64,000 bases of DNA from Azoarcus sp. (GCA_031289095.1 JAITQD010000121.1:1-64000); one strand, 5' to 3'; positions 18,713-28,762 are shown, counted from the stretch's first letter. The notes: generated from the letters alone by a model not told the origin. Made by a program: numbers and translations.

Positions 18713-18806
18713 CCGCCGCTTTCCGCCTTGGACTCTTTCAGGGCAACGCAACCCGCACGGGTTCCAATACTGACCGTCTCCGGGCGGGGCAAGTTGGAGA
18801 TAATTC

Positions 18807-19175
18807 ATGATTCAAATGCAGTCCAGGCTCGACGTGGCCGACAACACCGGCGCGCGTTCGGTGATGTGCATCAAGGTGTTGGGCGGCTCCAAGCGCCGTT
18901 ACGCCACCGTGGGCGATGTCATCAAGGTTACGGTGAAGGACGCGGCCCCGCGTGGCCGGGTCAAGAAGGGCGACATCTACAACGCCGTCGTGGTGCGCAC
19001 CGCCAAGGGCGTGCGCCGTCCCGACGGTTCGCTCATCAAGTTCGACAATAACGCCGCTGTGCTGCTCAACAACAAGCTTGAGCCGATTGGCACGCGCATC
19101 TTTGGGCCGGTGACGCGCGAACTGCGCTCGGAACGGTTCATGAAGATCGTTTCGCTGGCGCCGGAAGTGCTTTGA
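18807..19175 (+). CDS. rplN: 50S ribosomal protein L14
   Basis: A protein of 122 residues, the standard length of L14. The N-terminal signature [19 protein letters not shown] and the motif [11 protein letters not shown] are typical. L14 sits at the subunit interface, next to L19, and contacts 16S rRNA. It is the first gene of the spc cluster here, behind a good promoter at 18685-18712. In many relatives rpsQ of the S10 operon lies directly upstream; here ABC importer genes do. Confidence 0.99.
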   Translation: MIQMQSRLDVADNTGARSVMCIKVLGGSKRRYATVGDVIKVTVKDAAPRGRVKKGDIYNAVVVRTAKGVRRPDGSLIKFDNNAAVLLNNKLEPIGTRIFGPVTRELRSERFMKIVSLAPEVL

Positions 19176-19187
19176 GGGTTCGGGGAA

Positions 19188-19505
19188 ATGAACAAGATCC
19201 GCAAGGGTGATGAAGTCGTGGTGATCGCGGGCAAGGATCTCGGTCGCCGTGGTACGGTGCTGCGCCGCGTCGGCGACGAGCGCCTGTTGGTCGAGGGGAT
19301 CAACCGGGTGAAGAAGCATGCGCGTCCGAATCCGCTCAAGGGCGAAGTCGGCGGCATCGTCGAGAAGGAAGCGCCGATCCATATTTCGAACGTCGCGCTG
19401 TTCAACCCCGCATCGCAAAAGGGCGATCGCGTTGGGATGAGGATGCTCGAAGATGGCCGGAAGGTTCGCTTCTTCAAGTCAAGTGGCGAACTGGTGGATG
19501 CGTAA
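19188..19505 (+). CDS. rplX: 50S ribosomal protein L24
   Basis: A protein of 105 residues beginning [19 protein letters not shown], which is the KOW motif of L24. L24 binds early in 23S rRNA assembly near the exit tunnel. It starts 12 bases after rplN, preceded by a GGGGA ribosome-binding site, and is followed after nine bases by rplE. Order and length are those of a normal spc operon. Confidence 0.99.
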   Translation: MNKIRKGDEVVVIAGKDLGRRGTVLRRVGDERLLVEGINRVKKHARPNPLKGEVGGIVEKEAPIHISNVALFNPASQKGDRVGMRMLEDGRKVRFFKSSGELVDA

Positions 19506-19514
19506 GGAGTGGTA

Positions 19515-20054
19515 ATGGCTCGCTTGCAACAGTTTTACAAGGATAGCGTGGCGCCCGGTCTGCTCAAGCAGTTCGGTTACAAGTCCGTCATGGAGGCGCC
19601 GCGTATTACCAAGATCACGCTGAACATGGGCGTCGGCGAGGCGGTCGGCGACAAGAAGGTGCTTGAGTTCGCGGTCGGCGACATGACCAAGATCGCCGGG
19701 CAGAAGCCGGTTGTCACCAAGGCGAAAAAGTCGATCGCGGGTTTCAAGATCCGTGACGGTTATCCGATCGGCTGCATGGTGACGCTGCGCGGCCCGAAGA
19801 TGTACGAATTTCTCGATCGTCTGGTGACGGTGGCGCTGCCGCGTGTGCGCGACTTTCGCGGTGTCGCGTCCAAAGGGTTCGACGGGCGCGGCAATTACAA
19901 TCTCGGGGTCAAGGAACAGATCATTTTCCCCGAGATCGAGTACGACAAGATCGATGTGCTGCGCGGGATGAATATCAGCATCACGACGACGGCCAAGACC
20001 GACCAGGAAGCAAAGGCGCTTCTGGGTGCGTTCAAATTCCCGTTCAAGAATTGA
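19515..20054 (+). CDS. rplE: 50S ribosomal protein L5
   Basis: A protein of 179 residues with the L5 patterns [16 protein letters not shown] and [13 protein letters not shown]5 binds 5S rRNA in the central protuberance. The ATG at 19515 follows AAGGAG by seven bases and is preferred over an in-frame GTG at 19509. It is followed after seven bases by rpsN. Confidence 0.99.
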   Translation: MARLQQFYKDSVAPGLLKQFGYKSVMEAPRITKITLNMGVGEAVGDKKVLEFAVGDMTKIAGQKPVVTKAKKSIAGFKIRDGYPIGCMVTLRGPKMYEFLDRLVTVALPRVRDFRGVASKGFDGRGNYNLGVKEQIIFPEIEYDKIDVLRGMNISITTTAKTDQEAKALLGAFKFPFKN

Positions 20055-20061
20055 GGGTGAT

Positions 20062-20367
20062 ATGGCGAAACTGGCTCTGATCAACCGCGAGGACAAGCGC
20101 CGCAAGACGGTGGCGAAGTTTGCCGGCAAACGCGCCGCGCTGCTCGCGCAGATCAAGGATACGAAGTTGTCCGAGGAAGATCGCATGGTCGCGCGTCTGG
20201 CGCTGCAACAGTTGCCGCGCAATGCGAGTCCTGTCCGTTCGCGTAACCGTTGCAGTCTGACCGGGCGTCCGCGCGGCGTGTTCCGCAAGTTCGGCCTGTG
20301 CCGCAACAAGCTGCGCGAGATTGCGTTCCGCGGCGAAGTGCCTGGCATGACCAAGGCGAGCTGGTAA
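20062..20367 (+). CDS. rpsN: 30S ribosomal protein S14, zinc-independent long form
   Basis: A protein of 101 residues, the long form of S14. It contains no CxxC pairs, so it is the zinc-free version, and shows the conserved [21 protein letters not shown] core. It belongs to the head of the 30S subunit. The ATG at 20062 is preceded by GAGGG; the upstream in-frame ATG at 20026 lies inside rplE and is not used. Confidence 0.98.
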   Translation: MAKLALINREDKRRKTVAKFAGKRAALLAQIKDTKLSEEDRMVARLALQQLPRNASPVRSRNRCSLTGRPRGVFRKFGLCRNKLREIAFRGEVPGMTKASW

Positions 20368-20380
20368 GGAGAGTAATGAG

Positions 20381-20776
20381 ATGAGTATGTCCGATCCCAT
20401 TGCCGACATGCTGACGCGGATTCGCAACGGCCAGCAGGCCCAGAAAGCGAGCGTACGCATGCCTTCGTCGAAACTGAAGGTGGCAATCGCCAAGGTCTTG
20501 CAGGATGAAGGCTATATCGACGCTTACACCGTCCGCGAAGCGGCGGGTAAGGCCGAACTCGATTTGGCGCTCAAGTATTACGCCGGTCGTCCGGTGATCG
20601 AGCGCATCGAGCGCGTCAGCCGCCCCGGTCTGCGGGTTTACAAGGGCAGCGACGATCTGCCGAAAGTCATGAACGGTCTGGGCGTCGCCATCGTGTCGAC
20701 CCCCAGGGGCGTGATGACCGATCGTGCCGCGCGCGCCAGTCGCGTCGGCGGCGAAGTCATCTGCCTGGTGGCGTAA
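20381..20776 (+). CDS. rpsH: 30S ribosomal protein S8
   Basis: A protein of 131 residues starting [18 protein letters not shown], the S8 signature, and ending with the [13 protein letters not shown] motif. S8 binds the 16S central domain and in E. coli represses its own operon by binding spc mRNA. A GGAG ribosome-binding site lies ten bases upstream. rplF follows after ten bases. Confidence 0.99.
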   Translation: MSMSDPIADMLTRIRNGQQAQKASVRMPSSKLKVAIAKVLQDEGYIDAYTVREAAGKAELDLALKYYAGRPVIERIERVSRPGLRVYKGSDDLPKVMNGLGVAIVSTPRGVMTDRAARASRVGGEVICLVA

Positions 20777-20786
20777 GGAGGATTCC

Positions 20787-21320
20787 ATGTCTCGTGTAGC
20801 AAAGAATCCGGTCGCCATCCCCAGCGGGGTCGAGGTCAATATTTCCGGGGCCGAACTGTCGATCAAGGGGCCGCTGGGCGTCCTGAGTCATACGGTCAGC
20901 CCGGCGGTGGCGGTCGAGCGCGAAGGCGATTCGCTGGTGTTCAAGATGCGTGAGGGCGTGGCTAACGCCAATGCGCTTTCTGGCACGACGCGCGCAGTGG
21001 TCAATAACATGGTCGCCGGGGTGGTCAAGGGTTTCGAGAAGAAACTTACCCTCGTCGGCGTGGGTTATCGCGCTCAGGTGCAGGGCGACAAGCTCAATCT
21101 CACGCTCGGTTTTTCGCATCCGGTTGTGTACCCGTTGCCGAAGGGTGTGAAGGCCGAAACGCCATCGCAGACGGAAATTGTGCTCAAGGGGATCGACAAG
21201 CAGCAAGTCGGTCAGGTCGCAGCCGAGGTGCGGGCTTTCCGCGCCCCCGAACCCTACAAGGGTAAGGGTGTCCGTTATTCGGACGAAGTGGTTGCGATCA
21301 AGGAAACCAAGAAGAAGTAA
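20787..21320 (+). CDS. rplF: 50S ribosomal protein L6
   Basis: A protein of 177 residues beginning [17 protein letters not shown], with the C-terminal L6 motif [14 protein letters not shown]6 lies near the base of the L7/L12 stalk and the factor-binding site. The ATG at 20787 is preceded by AAGGAGG. An earlier in-frame start inside rpsH is not used. Confidence 0.99.
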   Translation: MSRVAKNPVAIPSGVEVNISGAELSIKGPLGVLSHTVSPAVAVEREGDSLVFKMREGVANANALSGTTRAVVNNMVAGVVKGFEKKLTLVGVGYRAQVQGDKLNLTLGFSHPVVYPLPKGVKAETPSQTEIVLKGIDKQQVGQVAAEVRAFRAPEPYKGKGVRYSDEVVAIKETKKK

Positions 21321-21331
21321 GGCGGCTGTCC

Positions 21332-21685
21332 ATGAACAAGAAAGAATCTCGTCTTCGCCGTGCGCGCAAAACCCGCGCCAAGCTCGCGGAGCTGAAAGCG
21401 GTGCGTCTCACCGTGTTCCGTTCCAACAGCCACATCTACGCCCAGATCATTTCCGGCTGCGGCGCCAAGGTGCTGGCGGCGGCTTCCACTGTCGAGGCCG
21501 CCGTGCGCACCCAGGTGCCCAAGGGCGGCAACAAGGCCGCCGCTGCTGCGGTTGGCAAGCTGATTGCCGAGCGCGCGAAAGCCGCCGGAATCGAGACCGT
21601 GGCGTTTGACCGCGCCGGTTTCCTCTATCACGGCCGCGTGCAGACACTGGCCGAAGCCGCCCGCGAAGGCGGCCTGAAGTTCTAA
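21332..21685 (+). CDS. rplR: 50S ribosomal protein L18
   Basis: A protein of 117 residues, the usual length. It starts [20 protein letters not shown] and contains [31 protein letters not shown] C-terminal sequence typical of L18. L18 binds 5S rRNA together with L5. It starts 11 bases after rplF and is followed by rpsE. Confidence 0.99.
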   Translation: MNKKESRLRRARKTRAKLAELKAVRLTVFRSNSHIYAQIISGCGAKVLAAASTVEAAVRTQVPKGGNKAAAAAVGKLIAERAKAAGIETVAFDRAGFLYHGRVQTLAEAAREGGLKF

Positions 21686-21698
21686 GCGAGGGTTTCTA

Positions 21699-22223
21699 AT
21701 GGCCAAGCAGCAAAACCAACGCAAGCAAGCCTCCGACGAGCGTGATGACGGCTTGCGTGAAAAGATGGTTTCTATCAACCGCGTGACCAAGGTCGTCAAG
21801 GGTGGCCGGATTCTCGGTTTCGCGGCGCTCACCGTGGTCGGCGACGGCGATGGCGGCATCGGGATGGGCAAGGGCAAGTCCCGTGAAGTGCCGGTGGCGG
21901 TGCAGAAAGCGATGGACGAAGCCCGTCGCAAGATGAAGAAGGTGTCGCTCAAGAGCGGCACCGTACACCATACCGTGATCGGCAAGCACGGCGCGGCTTC
22001 GGTGCTGATGCAGCCCGCGCCCGCCGGTACCGGCATCATCGCCGGTGGCCCGATGCGCGCAGTGTTCGAGGTCATGGGTGTGACCGACATCATTTGCAAG
22101 TGCCTCGGCTCCACCAATCCGTACAACGTCGTGCGCGCCACGCTGAACGGTCTGCTGGCGATGAATACGCCGGCGGAGATCGCGGCCAAGCGCGGCAAGA
22201 CCGTCGAAGAACTCCTGGGGTAA
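21699..22223 (+). CDS. rpsE: 30S ribosomal protein S5
   Basis: A protein of 174 residues with the S5 double-stranded RNA-binding motif near [18 protein letters not shown] and the loop [19 protein letters not shown]5 takes part in decoding fidelity and mRNA unwinding. It starts 13 bases after rplR and is followed after three bases by rpmD. Confidence 0.99.
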   Translation: MAKQQNQRKQASDERDDGLREKMVSINRVTKVVKGGRILGFAALTVVGDGDGGIGMGKGKSREVPVAVQKAMDEARRKMKKVSLKSGTVHHTVIGKHGAASVLMQPAPAGTGIIAGGPMRAVFEVMGVTDIICKCLGSTNPYNVVRATLNGLLAMNTPAEIAAKRGKTVEELLG

Positions 22224-22226
22224 GCG

Positions 22227-22409
22227 ATGTCCGACAAGAAGATCAAGGTCACGCTGGTCAAGAGCGTGATCGGAACCAAGCAGTCACATCGCGCTACGGT
22301 GCGCGGTCTGGGGCTTCGTCGTATCAATCACAGCGTCGAGTTGGTCGATACGCCGCAAGTGCGCGGCATGATCAACAAGGTGTCTTATCTGGTCAAGGCG
22401 GAGGGCTGA
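22227..22409 (+). CDS. rpmD: 50S ribosomal protein L30
   Basis: A small protein of 60 residues, the normal size of L30, with the motif [18 protein letters not shown]. It is a peripheral 50S protein and is packed between rpsE (three bases) and rplO (one base), so translation is probably coupled. Confidence 0.99.
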   Translation: MSDKKIKVTLVKSVIGTKQSHRATVRGLGLRRINHSVELVDTPQVRGMINKVSYLVKAEG

Positions 22410-22410
22410 G

Positions 22411-22848
22411 ATGCGCCTGAATACCATCAAGCCGGGCGAGGGCGCCAAGTTCGCCGCCAAGCGCGTCGGACGCGGCATCGGCAGCGGCCTGGGCAAGACT
22501 GCGGGTCGCGGTCACAAGGGCCAGAAGTCGCGCGCCGGCGGTTTTCACAAGGTCGGCTTCGAGGGCGGCCAGATGCCGCTGCAACGGCGTCTGCCCAAGC
22601 GTGGTTTTGTGTCGCTGACCCATGACCGCAACGCCGAAGTCAGGCTCTCCGAGATCGCCGCCTTGCCGGTGGACGAAATCGACCTTCTCACGCTGGTTCA
22701 GGCCGGCGTGGTGCCGGGCAATACCCTGTCGGCCAAGGTCATTCTTTCCGGCGAGATCGGCAAGAAAGTTGTGCTGAAGGGCATTGGTGTCACCAAGGGT
22801 GCGCGCGCCGCGATCGAAGCGGCCGGCGGCTCTGTGGTGACTGAGTAA
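22411..22848 (+). CDS. rplO: 50S ribosomal protein L15
   Basis: A protein of 145 residues starting [22 protein letters not shown], with the glycine-rich [15 protein letters not shown] stretch and the C-terminal [14 protein letters not shown] of L15. L15 is an early 50S assembly protein. It precedes secY by ten bases, the usual order. Confidence 0.99.
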   Translation: MRLNTIKPGEGAKFAAKRVGRGIGSGLGKTAGRGHKGQKSRAGGFHKVGFEGGQMPLQRRLPKRGFVSLTHDRNAEVRLSEIAALPVDEIDLLTLVQAGVVPGNTLSAKVILSGEIGKKVVLKGIGVTKGARAAIEAAGGSVVTE

Positions 22849-22858
22849 GGACGAAATT

Positions 22859-24196
22859 GTGGCCAAGTCTGCCGCCGCGGTGGGAAGTACCGGCAAGTTC
22901 GGCGATCTGAAGCGGCGTCTGCTGTTTTTGATCGGGGCGTTGATCGTCTATCGCCTCGGCGCGCACCTGCCGGTGCCGGGCATTGATCAGACTGCCCTGA
23001 AAGCGTTCTTCGAGTCGCAAAGCAACGGCATCCTCGGCATGTTCAACCTGTTCTCCGGGGGGGCGCTGTCGCGCTTCACGATCTTCACCCTGGGGATCAT
23101 GCCGTATATTTCGGCCTCGATCATCATGCAGTTGCTGGCCGTGGCGGTGCCGCAGCTCGAAGCAATCAAGAAAGAAGGTGAAGCCGGACGGCGCAAGATT
23201 ACCCAATACACGCGCTACGGCACTGTGATATTGGCGTTCGCACAGGCGCTTGGCGTCGCCATCGGGCTGGAGAGCCAGGTCGTCAACGGTCACAGCCTGG
23301 TGATTGATCCGGGGCTGGTGTTCCGCTTCGTGACCGTCGCCACCCTAGTCACCGGCACGATGTTCCTGATGTGGCTCGGCGAGCAGATTACCGAACGCGG
23401 CGTGGGTAACGGCATCTCGATCATCATCTTCGCCGGTATCGTGGCGGGGCTGCCAAACGCCATCGGCGGTTTGTCCACGCTGGTCAGCGGCGGCTCCATG
23501 CATGCGTTCGCCGCCCTGTTCGTCTGCGCCTTGGTGGTGCTGGTAACCGCCTTCGTCGTCTTTGTCGAACGCGGTCAGCGCAAGATACTGGTGAATTACG
23601 CCAAGCGTCAGGTCGGCAACCGGGTGTATGGCGGACAGAGTTCGCACCTGCCGCTCAAGCTCAATATGTCGGGGGTGATTCCGCCGATCTTCGCGTCGAG
23701 TATCATCCTATTTTCGGGCACGCTCGGGCAGTGGTTCGGCGCTTCAGACAAAATGGTATGGCTGCGCGATATTTTCGCGCTTCTCTCGCCCGGACAGCCG
23801 GTGTACGTCATTCTTTATGCGCTGGCGATTGTCTTCTTCTGCTTCTTCTACACCGCGCTTGTGTTCAATCCGCGCGACACGGCGGACAACCTCAAGAAAA
23901 GCGGGGCTTTCGTGCCGGGCATCCGTCCGGGCGAACAGACGGCGCGCTATATCGACCGGGTGCTGATGCGCCTGACCCTGGTGGGTGCGGCCTACATCAC
24001 CGTGGTCTGCCTGTTGCCCGAGTTTCTGATTCTGAAGTGGAACGTGCCGTTCTATTTCGGCGGCACCTCGCTCCTGATCGTGGTGGTGGTGGCGCTGGAC
24101 TTCAAGGATCAGGTGCAGAACTACGTGCTTTCACACCAATACGAAAGCCTGTTGAAGAAGGCGAATTTCAAGGGGGCGGGTCTCCCGGTTCGGTAA
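22859..24196 (+). CDS. secY: Preprotein translocase subunit SecY
   Basis: The channel protein of the Sec translocon, 445 residues with ten membrane segments. SecY patterns seen include [13 protein letters not shown] near the N terminus, [26 protein letters not shown], and the [13 protein letters not shown] loop before segment nine. It starts with GTG at 22859, preceded by AAGGA. It works with SecE (not in window) and SecG (41977-42378). infA follows after two bases. Confidence 0.98.
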   Translation: MAKSAAAVGSTGKFGDLKRRLLFLIGALIVYRLGAHLPVPGIDQTALKAFFESQSNGILGMFNLFSGGALSRFTIFTLGIMPYISASIIMQLLAVAVPQLEAIKKEGEAGRRKITQYTRYGTVILAFAQALGVAIGLESQVVNGHSLVIDPGLVFRFVTVATLVTGTMFLMWLGEQITERGVGNGISIIIFAGIVAGLPNAIGGLSTLVSGGSMHAFAALFVCALVVLVTAFVVFVERGQRKILVNYAKRQVGNRVYGGQSSHLPLKLNMSGVIPPIFASSIILFSGTLGQWFGASDKMVWLRDIFALLSPGQPVYVILYALAIVFFCFFYTALVFNPRDTADNLKKSGAFVPGIRPGEQTARYIDRVLMRLTLVGAAYITVVCLLPEFLILKWNVPFYFGGTSLLIVVVVALDFKDQVQNYVLSHQYESLLKKANFKGAGLPVR

Positions 24197-24198
24197 CG

Positions 24199-24417
24199 AT
24201 GGCGAAGGAAGACGTAATCGAGATGCAGGGCGAGGTGACAGAAAACCTCCCCAACGCGACCTTCAGGGTCAGACTTGAAAATGGTCACATGGTGCTGGGA
24301 CACATTTCGGGCAAGATGCGCATGCACTACATTCGCATTCTGCCCGGCGATAAAGTGACCGTCCAGTTGACCCCCTACGATCTTACGAAGGGCCGGATCG
24401 TGTTCCGGACCAAGTAG
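24199..24417 (+). CDS. infA: Translation initiation factor IF-1
   Basis: A protein of 72 residues, the fixed length of bacterial IF-1, beginning [13 protein letters not shown] and containing the S1-like fold motif [20 protein letters not shown]-1 blocks the ribosomal A site during initiation. A longer open frame covering it starts inside secY in another frame and is not real. It starts two bases after the secY stop. Confidence 0.98.
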   Translation: MAKEDVIEMQGEVTENLPNATFRVRLENGHMVLGHISGKMRMHYIRILPGDKVTVQLTPYDLTKGRIVFRTK

Positions 24418-24444
24418 CGCAAGAACTCAGAACAGGAGCAAATC

Positions 24445-24558
24445 ATGAGAGTGCAGGCTTCCATCAAGCGGCTTTGCCGCCACTGCAAAATCATTCGCCG
24501 CAAGGGCGTGGTCAGGGTCATTTGCAGCGATCCGCGCCACAAGCAGCGTCAGGGTTGA
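24445..24558 (+). CDS. rpmJ: 50S ribosomal protein L36, zinc-binding form
   Basis: A protein of 37 residues, the smallest ribosomal protein. It starts [19 protein letters not shown] and has all four zinc ligands, C11, C14, C27 and H32, so it is the zinc-dependent version. An AGGAG ribosome-binding site lies eight bases upstream. It lies in its usual place between infA and rpsM. Confidence 0.97.
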   Translation: MRVQASIKRLCRHCKIIRRKGVVRVICSDPRHKQRQG

Positions 24559-24612
24559 TCCCGACGCCCTTCCGATAGTACAATCTAACGTTTCGCATTT
24601 CGAGGTAATCGA

Positions 24613-24975
24613 ATGGCCCGTATTGCCGGGGTAAACATTCCCAACCATAAGCATGCCGAGATTGCGCTGACCGCCATCTATGGGATCGGTCGTTCGCGCG
24701 CCCAGAAGATTTGCGATGCTGCCGGCATCGTGCGTTCGGCCAAGGTCAAGGATCTCACCGAGTCGGACATGGAACGGCTGCGCGAGGAAGTGGGTCGTTT
24801 CGTGGTCGAGGGCGATCTGCGCCGCGAAGTGACCATGAGCATCAAACGCCTGATGGATCTGGGTTGCTATCGTGGTGTGCGTCACCGCCGTGGTCTGCCG
24901 GTTCGCGGGCAACGCACCCGTACAAACGCCCGCACCCGCAAGGGGCCGCGCAAGGCGATTGCCGGCAAGAAGTAA
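24613..24975 (+). CDS. rpsM: 30S ribosomal protein S13
   Basis: A protein of 120 residues starting [20 protein letters not shown], with the helix-two-turn-helix region [12 protein letters not shown] and the C-terminal [15 protein letters not shown] motif of S13. It contacts the P-site tRNA and the 50S subunit. The 54-base gap after rpmJ begins what is the alpha operon in E. coli, but no separate promoter is evident. Confidence 0.99.
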   Translation: MARIAGVNIPNHKHAEIALTAIYGIGRSRAQKICDAAGIVRSAKVKDLTESDMERLREEVGRFVVEGDLRREVTMSIKRLMDLGCYRGVRHRRGLPVRGQRTRTNARTRKGPRKAIAGKK

Positions 24976-24987
24976 CAGGAAAGGATC

Positions 24988-25377
24988 ATGGCCAAGACTG
25001 CAATCAAGGTTCGCAAGAAAATCAAAAAGAACGTCGCGGAAGGCATCGCACACGTTCACGCCAGCTTCAATAACACCATCATTACCATTACTGACCGTCA
25101 GGGTAATGCGTTGTCGTGGGCGACGTCCGGCGGCGCCGGCTTCAAGGGGTCTCGCAAGAGCACGCCGTTTGCTGCCCAGGTCGCGGCGGAAGCCGCTGGC
25201 AAGGTGGCGCAGGAATGCGGCATCAAGAATCTCGAAGTGCGCGTCAAGGGGCCGGGGCCGGGGCGCGAATCTGCCATTCGGGCGCTGAACGCGCTGGGCA
25301 TTCGCATCGCCAGCATCACCGACATTACCCCCATTCCGCACAACGGTTGCCGTCCGTCGAAGAAGCGGCGCATCTGA
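24988..25377 (+). CDS. rpsK: 30S ribosomal protein S11
   Basis: A protein of 129 residues with the S11 patterns [19 protein letters not shown] and [17 protein letters not shown] at the C terminus. S11 lies on the 30S platform near the mRNA exit. It starts 12 bases after rpsM with a GGAAAGGA ribosome-binding site, and rpsD follows after 12 bases. Confidence 0.99.
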   Translation: MAKTAIKVRKKIKKNVAEGIAHVHASFNNTIITITDRQGNALSWATSGGAGFKGSRKSTPFAAQVAAEAAGKVAQECGIKNLEVRVKGPGPGRESAIRALNALGIRIASITDITPIPHNGCRPSKKRRI

Positions 25378-25389
25378 CAAGGAGTTAAC

Positions 25390-26019
25390 GTGGCTCGCAA
25401 TCTCGACCCCAAGTGCCGTCAGTGCCGCCGTGAAGGCGAAAAGCTGTTTCTGAAGGCGGAAAGATGTCTTACCGACAAGTGCGCGATTGAGCATCGCTCC
25501 TACGCGCCTGGTCAGCATGGTCAGCGTTCTGGCCAGCGTCTGTCGGGCTACGGCGAACAACTGCGTGAAAAGCAGAAAATCCGCCGGTTGTACGGTGTGC
25601 TTGAACACCAGTTCCGTCGCGTGTATGCCGCAGCGGCTCGCCGTCGCGGTCAGACCGGCGAAAACCTGCTGCAATTGCTCGAAGGGCGGTTGGATTCCGT
25701 TGCCTATCGCATGGGCTTTGGCGGTTCGCGCGCCGAAGCGCGTCAGGTCGTGCGCCATAACGGCGTGCTGGTCAACGGTCATCGTGTGAATATCCCGTCC
25801 TACCTCGTGCGTCCGGGCGATGTCGTGGCGCTTGTCGAACACGTTCGCGGCACCCTGCGGGTGAAGGCCGCGCTCGAAGCGAACGAGGCGCGCGGCTTTG
25901 CGGCCTGGGTCGAAGTCGACGCCAAGGCCGGCAAGGGCACTTTCAAGGCCTATCCGTCGCGCGACGAACTGCCGCCCACGATCAACGAAGGTCTGGTTGT
26001 GGAACTGTACTCCCGCTGA
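25390..26019 (+). CDS. rpsD: 30S ribosomal protein S4
   Basis: A protein of 209 residues, the usual bacterial length, with an S4 RNA-binding domain (about 97-160; [20 protein letters not shown]). S4 nucleates 30S assembly and in E. coli represses the alpha operon. It starts with GTG at 25390 behind AAGGAG. The start [21 protein letters not shown] has three cysteines in the N-terminal region, the type that can bind zinc in some bacteria. Confidence 0.99.
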   Translation: MARNLDPKCRQCRREGEKLFLKAERCLTDKCAIEHRSYAPGQHGQRSGQRLSGYGEQLREKQKIRRLYGVLEHQFRRVYAAAARRRGQTGENLLQLLEGRLDSVAYRMGFGGSRAEARQVVRHNGVLVNGHRVNIPSYLVRPGDVVALVEHVRGTLRVKAALEANEARGFAAWVEVDAKAGKGTFKAYPSRDELPPTINEGLVVELYSR

Positions 26020-26055
26020 TGCGGGAGGCGAGTTTCTGGTTTCGGGGAAATGTTG

Positions 26056-27036
26056 ATGCAAAGCAATGAACTGTTGAAACCGCGCATCATCGACGTCCAG
26101 AGTGTTTCACGGGTTCAGGCCCGGGTGACGATGGAGCCGTTCGAGCGCGGGTTCGGACACACTCTTGGGAACGCGCTGCGTCGCATCCTCCTGTCGTCGT
26201 TGCCGGGGCACGCCGCGACTGAAGTGACGATCGAGGGGGTGCTGCACGAATACTCGACGATGGACGGCATGCGGGAGGACATTGTTGACCTGCTGCTCAA
26301 CCTGAAAGGCGTCGTGTTCAAACTCCACAGCCGTGGCGAAGTGACCCTGCGCTTGGCCAAGAATGGGGAAGGCACGGTGACGGCTGCCGACATCGAGACC
26401 GATCACGGTGTCGATATCATCAACCCCGATCACGTGATCGCGCATCTGGCCCCTGGCGGCAAGCTCGACATGCAGATCAAGGTTGAGGAAGGTCGTGGTT
26501 ACGTGCCGGGCAATACCCGTCCGGTTTTCTCGGAGAGCAAGTCGATCGGGCACGTTGTGCTCGATGCCTCGTTCAGTCCGGTGCGCCGTGTCAGCTATCA
26601 GGTGGAGAGCGCCCGTGTCGAACAACGCACCGACCTCGACCGTCTGGTGATCGACATCGAAACCAATGGCGCGGTCGACCCCGAGGAAGCAATCCGTTAC
26701 GCAGCTCGGGTGTTGATGGATCAACTCGCGGTGTTCGCCGATTTGCAGGACACCCGCATTGATGTGCCGATCAAGACCGATATCGTGGTCGATCCGGTGC
26801 TGCTGCGTCCGGTGGACGATCTCGAGTTGACGGTGCGTTCGGCCAATTGTCTGAAGGCCGAGAACATCTACTACATCGGTGATCTGATCCAGCGCACCGA
26901 AACCGAGTTGCTGAAGACGCCGAATCTCGGGCGCAAGTCGCTCAACGAAATCAAGGAAGTGTTGGCATCGCGTGGGCTGACGCTGGGAATGAAACTGGAG
27001 AACTGGCCGCCGGCCGGGCTGGAAAAGCTCGGTTGA
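26056..27036 (+). CDS. rpoA: RNA polymerase alpha subunit
   Basis: A protein of 326 residues. The N-terminal dimerisation domain (about 1-230; [17 protein letters not shown]) and the C-terminal DNA-binding domain (about 245-320; [22 protein letters not shown]) are both complete. The ATG at 26056 gives the typical N terminus [15 protein letters not shown] and has GGGGA eight bases upstream; the ATG at 26050 would add two residues. It is followed after 28 bases by rplQ. Confidence 0.98.
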   Translation: MQSNELLKPRIIDVQSVSRVQARVTMEPFERGFGHTLGNALRRILLSSLPGHAATEVTIEGVLHEYSTMDGMREDIVDLLLNLKGVVFKLHSRGEVTLRLAKNGEGTVTAADIETDHGVDIINPDHVIAHLAPGGKLDMQIKVEEGRGYVPGNTRPVFSESKSIGHVVLDASFSPVRRVSYQVESARVEQRTDLDRLVIDIETNGAVDPEEAIRYAARVLMDQLAVFADLQDTRIDVPIKTDIVVDPVLLRPVDDLELTVRSANCLKAENIYYIGDLIQRTETELLKTPNLGRKSLNEIKEVLASRGLTLGMKLENWPPAGLEKLG

Positions 27037-27064
27037 TCGTCGCCGGACAAGAGAGGATTTGACA

Positions 27065-27487
27065 ATGCGTCACCGTAATGGCCTTCGCAAGCTAAACCGG
27101 ACAAGCAGCCACCGTCAGGCCATGTTCCGCAACATGGCGGCATCGCTGCTGCGTCATGAAGTCATCAAGACGACCCTGCCGAAGGCGAAAGAACTGCGCC
27201 GCGTGGTCGAACCCCTGATCACCCTGGGCAAGAAGCCGAATCTGTCCAATCGCCGCCTGGCCTTCAACCGCCTGCGCGATCGCGAAATTGTGGTCAAGAT
27301 TTTCGACGAACTCGGCCCGCGCTACGCCAACCGCAACGGCGGCTACCTGCGCATTCTGAAGTGCGGTTTCCGCGATGGCGACAATGCGCCGCTGGCGTTC
27401 GTCGAACTGCTGGATCGTCCGGAAGATGGCGCGGTTGTCGTGGCCGAAGCAGGGGCCAAGGCCGAAACGCCTGCTGCTACGGCGTAA
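27065..27487 (+). CDS. rplQ: 50S ribosomal protein L17
   Basis: A protein of 140 residues starting [20 protein letters not shown], the L17 signature, with a normal-length core and a short alanine-rich tail. The ATG at 27065 has GAGAGGA upstream; an in-frame TTG six bases earlier is not needed. It is the last gene of the ribosomal cluster and is followed by a strong terminator. Confidence 0.98.
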   Translation: MRHRNGLRKLNRTSSHRQAMFRNMAASLLRHEVIKTTLPKAKELRRVVEPLITLGKKPNLSNRRLAFNRLRDREIVVKIFDELGPRYANRNGGYLRILKCGFRDGDNAPLAFVELLDRPEDGAVVVAEAGAKAETPAATA

Positions 27488-27509
27488 GAAGTACTGCTTG
27501 CAAAACAAA

Positions 27510-27535
27510 AAGCCGGGCTTGTCCCGGCTTTTTTT
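27510..27535 (+). terminator. Intrinsic terminator after rplQ
   Basis: AAGCCGGG and CCCGGCTT pair in a perfect eight-base stem around a five-base loop, followed by a run of T. It closes the rplN-rplQ transcription unit. The preceding A-run could also let it act for the opposite strand, after gluQ. Confidence 0.92.
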
Positions 27536-27703
27536 ATTCAAGGCTGAAGCAGAAGGCGGGCCGAGGTCACGATGCAGGCGCGGCAGATGTTGCGCCGCGA
27601 TCCTGTTTTTGCGCGGTACGAAAATTTTCGGGCTGGTTTCATGGTCAGCAGCCGGGATGCAGAATAAGACGGCAAACACTCTCGCCACCGGCAAGGCATT
27701 TTC

Positions 27704-28639
27704 TTATTGGGCGCGCCAACCCGAGTCGGAAACCGCCAGTTGCCGTACCTGGGGAACGTTTTCAAGCCGCCAGTGGGCGAGCGCCCATTTCCAGACTTCG
27801 GTGCGGGATGCCCCGGCCAGGGCTGCGGGCGGTTTTTGTCCCAGGAAGGCCAGTGCCGTAGTCAGCGTGCGGGCAGGCGGATCGTCGTCGATAGCGCGCG
27901 TCAGGGTTTGCTTGGAAAGTTTTTCCCCGGCGGCGTTGGTCGCTACCGGCAGGTGGGCGTAGATCGGGGCGCGCAGACCGAGCAGTTGCTGAAGTTGGAT
28001 CTGGCGCGCGGTCGAGCCGAGCAAATCTGCGCCGCGCACGACGTGGGTGACGCCCTGAGCGGCATCGTCGACCACGACGGCAAGCTGGTAGGCGAACTGG
28101 CCGTCGGCGCGATAGACCACATAATCGCCGATGTCGCGGGCAAGGTCTTCCGTCTGCGGCCCTTGGATGGCGTCGTCGAAACGGATCACGCCTTCGGCCT
28201 TGACCCGCCATGCCCGTGGGGTGCTGCCCGGCGGCAGGCCGGCGCGGCAGGTGCCGGGATAGCGCCGGGAGCCGTCGCGGGCGAGGGTGGAATCGGCCAT
28301 CTCGCGCCGCGTGCAGATACAGGGAAAAACGTGACCGTCGACGCGCAGCCGCGCCAGCGCGGCATCGTAGGCGTCGCGGCGGCGGCTTTGCCACATGATT
28401 TCGCCGTCCCATTCAAAGCCGTAACGCTCAAGTGTGGCGAGGATGGTGTCCGCCGCGCCGGGGACGGTGCGTGGGGTGTCGACGTCCTCGATGCGCAGAA
28501 GCCATGCGCCGTGCTGGCGGCGGGCTTCGAGTACGCTGCCGAGCGCGGCGACGAGCGAGCCGAAATGAAGCGGGCCGCTCGGCGAGGGCGCGAAACGACC
28601 GACATAGGCGCTCATCCGGACGGGGAAGTTTTTCTTCAT
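27704..28639 (-). CDS. gluQ: Glutamyl-queuosine tRNA(Asp) synthetase
   Basis: GluQRS attaches glutamate to queuosine in tRNA(Asp). It resembles the catalytic half of glutamyl-tRNA synthetase without an anticodon-binding domain; the length of 311 residues fits. The motifs are the HIGH-type FAPSPSGPLHFGSL, LRIEDVDTPR, a zinc-site region CICTRREM...YPGTCR, and KMSKS-type GEKLSKQ. The start at 28637-28639 has GGGAG about 12 bases upstream; MSAYVGRFAPS at 28615 is an alternative. The 124 bases between it and the VWA gene hold a repeat element, so it is probably not part of the cassette upstream. Confidence 0.93.
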   Translation of the reverse strand: MKKNFPVRMSAYVGRFAPSPSGPLHFGSLVAALGSVLEARRQHGAWLLRIEDVDTPRTVPGAADTILATLERYGFEWDGEIMWQSRRRDAYDAALARLRVDGHVFPCICTRREMADSTLARDGSRRYPGTCRAGLPPGSTPRAWRVKAEGVIRFDDAIQGPQTEDLARDIGDYVVYRADGQFAYQLAVVVDDAAQGVTHVVRGADLLGSTARQIQLQQLLGLRAPIYAHLPVATNAAGEKLSKQTLTRAIDDDPPARTLTTALAFLGQKPPAALAGASRTEVWKWALAHWRLENVPQVRQLAVSDSGWRAQ

Positions 28640-28648
28640 CGCAAAATT

Positions 28649-28677
28649 GACTCCCGGTTTGAAACCCCGCCCCTTCA
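28649..28677 (-). repeat. Palindromic repeat element, copy 2
   Basis: On the minus strand this reads GAAGGGGCGGGG, then the palindrome GGTTTCAAACC, then GGGAGTCA. It matches the element at 5689-5717, including the palindrome with compensating changes. It ends ten bases before the gluQ start. Confidence 0.5.
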
Positions 28678-28686
28678 AGGCAGTGC

Positions 28687-28705
28687 GGAGGTTGAGACCC
28701 CGGCC
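28687..28705 (-). repeat. Degenerate third copy of the palindromic repeat
   Basis: On the minus strand GGCCGGGGTCTCAACCTCC resembles the core GGCGGGGTTTCAAACCGGGAG of the copy ten bases away. The match is partial, so this is a weak call. Confidence 0.3.
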
Positions 28706-28762
28706 TGAATGCCTATAGCCAATAGTTGCCTGGTTGCCGTCCGGCGTTGGGCTGCGTCCGCC

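Noticed and set aside
28649..28705. Possible CRISPR-like repeat
   Set aside because: Only two or three divergent palindromic units without regular spacers; it does not form an array.
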